A stretch of DNA of 64,000 nucleotides, from contig NZ_JAUQSX010000001.1 of NCBI RefSeq assembly GCF_030581005.1, positions 372,001-436,000 of the forward strand, in the 5' to 3' direction. The notes below the pieces were generated by a model. The model saw nothing but the letters and a program-made list of their open reading frames with translations. It did no database searches and was not told the origin of the DNA. Made by a program: the position numbers and the translations under genes. Below are positions 62,322-64,000 of the stretch, piece after piece; the first letter of the stretch is position 1, and each line of letters opens with the position of its first letter. The DNA comes from Hymenobacter mellowenesis. Its GTDB lineage: Bacteria; Bacteroidota; Bacteroidia; Cytophagales; Hymenobacteraceae.

Positions 62322-63041
62322 TCAGGCGCCAAGCGGAGGGCGCACCGGGATACTCGCCGATGGCAGCAGCGCCGATAGTCCGGCGACGGTTTCCCGCAAG
62401 TTCACCAGGCGCCGCTGCACGACGTGGAGGGCGGCATCGGCAAACTGGGCGCGCAGGCGGCGAATAAGAGCCCGCAAAAGGTTGATGTCCTCGATGGCCA
62501 ATTGTTGCACGGCCGGCCAGCGGGGTGCGCCTGCCGCTTCGGTTACGTATTGCCACCGCGTGGTGATGGCCTGGCTGGCAATGGCGGCCAGCTCATTCAG
62601 CACAGCTTCTTCCTGGCTGGTAAAGGCCCGCGACTGATTGTCGCTCAAACACATGACCCCGACAGCATAGTGCTGCTCGATGAGCAGGGGCGCGCCCGCA
62701 TAAAACTCCATCCGAAACCGTTGCGCCGTTTGCCAGTGCGGCGAATCGCTGCCCTGACTGATGTCGTTGAGCACCACCGTGGCGTGTTGGTGCACCGCCA
62801 TGGAGCAAAGCGCCGCCTCGCGGGGCAGTACCCGCAGGTCCGGCACGCCGTGCGTGGCCGGAAAATCTACCTGCGCACCGTCGACGAGCGACAGAAAAGC
62901 AACCGGCAACCCAAAGATGTGGGCGGCCAGCGTGGTCAACTCCTGAAAGATGGGCTCTTGAAAGGCGGTTGGAACGTGGTACTTCCGAATAATCAGGAGC
63001 CGGGCCTGTTCATTGGGCGGCTCCAGATGGGAGTAAGACAT
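62322..63041 (-). CDS. GAF-domain sensor protein
   Basis: A 239-residue protein whose first 160 residues are a GAF domain: FQELTTLAAHIFGLPVAFLSLVDGAQVDFPATHGV, CSMAVHQHATVVLNDI and FYAGAPLLIEQHYAVGVMCL. The remaining 70 residues are helical and possibly dimerising. No kinase, cyclase or DNA-binding domain is attached. It lies upstream of the PAS kinase on the same strand (155 bases apart) and may feed into the same signalling chain. Ligand unknown. Confidence 0.88.
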   Translation of the reverse strand: MSYSHLEPPNEQARLLIIRKYHVPTAFQEPIFQELTTLAAHIFGLPVAFLSLVDGAQVDFPATHGVPDLRVLPREAALCSMAVHQHATVVLNDISQGSDSPHWQTAQRFRMEFYAGAPLLIEQHYAVGVMCLSDNQSRAFTSQEEAVLNELAAIASQAITTRWQYVTEAAGAPRWPAVQQLAIEDINLLRALIRRLRAQFADAALHVVQRRLVNLRETVAGLSALLPSASIPVRPPLGA

Positions 63042-63595
63042 TTAGAATAGTCGTAATAGAGATAACCGGGCTCGTACGAAATCCCGACAGTAAAGGTTAT
63101 GCAGGTACGCAGGTGCCTCGGTGGCCCCGGTATTGTGAATAGAAAACGGGCTACCTTTTTTCTCAAGAACGGAGCCGGACTGCTTTTGCTAATTCGCCCC
63201 ATTCACAGCCCGAATCAAACAACCCGCCGCAGCTTGAGAAACGAAAAGCCTCAGCGGTGCGGAGGCTCTTGGGGGTATTTGGGTAACGAAAATTTACGAA
63301 GGCTGGAAAATGGATTTTCATCCGCACGGCTGCCTGAAGCTTGGTTTCCAATTAAAAGTTGAAGCTGCGTTTGGGCCACGGCCGGCTCACCGCCAGCCCG
63401 GCCAGTAGCACCAGCCAACAAGGAAAAAGCCACGCATCGGGGGCAACGGCAGCAGTACCAACTACCGTGCCCGGCGCAGGCGAGAGCTCAATTAGGGGCC
63501 CGCTTTTCACCAAACCCCCACCTAAAAGTGCCGACCTTGCAAGGGAATGGCTCCGCCGCCAAACTCTGGCGTCCCTGCAACCGAAATTCCCCTGA
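63042..63595. other. Intergenic region without a confident gene
   Basis: About 550 bases between the GAF gene and the ClC gene. Several short frames exist on both strands but none resembles a known family. One 52-residue minus-strand frame (63352-63510, GTG start) contains a hydrophobic stretch AWLFPCWLVLLAGLAV followed by basic residues and could be a small membrane protein; evidence is weak. The region should hold the divergent promoters of the two flanking genes. Confidence 0.5.
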
Positions 63596-64000
63596 ATGCC
63601 TGATTCGCCCTCCCGCTACACCCGCTTCCTCGCCTGGCTCGACCAGCGCCTGCTCCGTCGGCTCTACACCGACCGGGTGCGCCGGCTGATTTTGCAGAGC
63701 TTCCCGTTCTGGTTTGCGTCGGTGGTGGTGGGCGGGGTGGCCGTGGTCTACGAGCGGCTGTTTGCCTGGGCCGAGCAGCTGAGCTTTGCCTGGCTGCGCC
63801 ACCAGCCGCTGCTGGCGTTCGGGCTCACGCCGCTGGCCTTTCTGGTGTCGTGGGTGCTGGTGCAGCAGTTGGCTCCGGCGGCGCGGGGCAGCGGCATTCC
63901 GCAGGTGATGGCCGGCATCGAGCTATCGACCCCCAGCCAGCACCACCGCGTGGGCTATCTGTTGAGCTTGCGCGTGGCCATCATGAAGGTACTGAGCAGC
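63596..64000 (+). CDS. ClC-family chloride channel/transporter (partial, cut by window end)
   Basis: The first 135 residues of a ClC chloride channel or Cl-/H+ antiporter. The first hydrophobic helices (SFPFWFASVVVGGVAVVYERLF, FGLTPLAFLVSWVLVQQLAP) are followed by ARGSGIPQVMAGIEL, the GSGIP anion-selectivity motif at 98-102. The frame is open to the last base, so the rest lies outside. The ATG at 63596 is the first suitable start. Confidence 0.9.
   Translation, partial: MPDSPSRYTRFLAWLDQRLLRRLYTDRVRRLILQSFPFWFASVVVGGVAVVYERLFAWAEQLSFAWLRHQPLLAFGLTPLAFLVSWVLVQQLAPAARGSGIPQVMAGIELSTPSQHHRVGYLLSLRVAIMKVLSS

Noticed and set aside
63352..63510. A 52-residue minus-strand frame with a hydrophobic segment
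   Set aside because: It has only a GTG start and no homologue I recognise; one hydrophobic stretch in GC-rich DNA is weak evidence. Kept only as a note in the intergenic entry.

Overview
The window looks like a chromosome segment of a GC-rich member of the Bacteroidota, most likely Hymenobacter or a close relative. Evidence: several secreted proteins end in type IX secretion (T9SS) C-terminal sorting domains; TAnnTTTG-like promoter elements occur; ribosome binding sites are weak or absent; TTG and GTG starts are common; and the protein families are typical of the group (PepSY-like, outer-membrane beta-barrel family TonB receptor, propeller histidine kinase). The genus is an inference from gene content.

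Layout. 1-200: tRNA-Tyr and tRNA-Gly (minus). 0.35-5.1 kb: M1 aminopeptidase (minus), then biotin carrier protein, pyrH and frr (plus). 5.1-7.4 kb: ECF sigma factor, zinc-motif anti-sigma factor, gmk and nadD (minus). 7.6-9.5 kb: two glycosyltransferases. 9.6-14.7 kb: small lipoprotein, GNAT acetyltransferase, T9SS metalloprotease-like protein, outer-membrane barrel protein, GH43. 14.9-23.8 kb: S1/P1 nuclease, zinc-ribbon membrane protein, amidase, VOC protein, and a pectin/hemicellulose set (PL1 lyase, rhamnogalacturonan acetylesterase-like SGNH hydrolase, GH43 xylosidase). 24-31.5 kb: YceI and a luciferase-like oxidoreductase behind a 27-nt palindromic operator, YncE-like propeller, PAP2 phosphatase, TonB-dependent receptor, PepSY-like protein. 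31.8-40 kb: OmpR-type two-component system divergent from a TolC/HlyD/RND efflux operon. 40-56.3 kb: T9SS surface proteins including a 3056-residue modular adhesin, next to a NarL-type regulator and a propeller histidine kinase. 56.4-64 kb: broken IS3 transposase, CPA1 antiporter, PAS histidine kinase plus CheY-like receiver, GAF protein, and the start of a ClC chloride channel cut by the window end.

The strongest unusual signal is a family of long inverted repeats (about 35-150 nt) built on GAACGTCATG...CATGACGTTC. At least ten copies lie between genes. The arms covary between copies, and half the copies lie between convergent genes. The efflux operon has one at its head, an unrelated 41-bp inverted repeat carrying the tolC-like stop codon, another family copy before the RND gene, and a fourth, perfect 41-bp inverted repeat inside the RND reading frame, in the cytoplasmic loop between the two transmembrane halves.

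A second signal is an identical 15-mer (CCCTAATCAGGGGAC) found only in the two intergenic regions upstream of the giant adhesin/NarL regulator pair and of the beta-roll surface protein. It is a candidate operator for the local two-component system.
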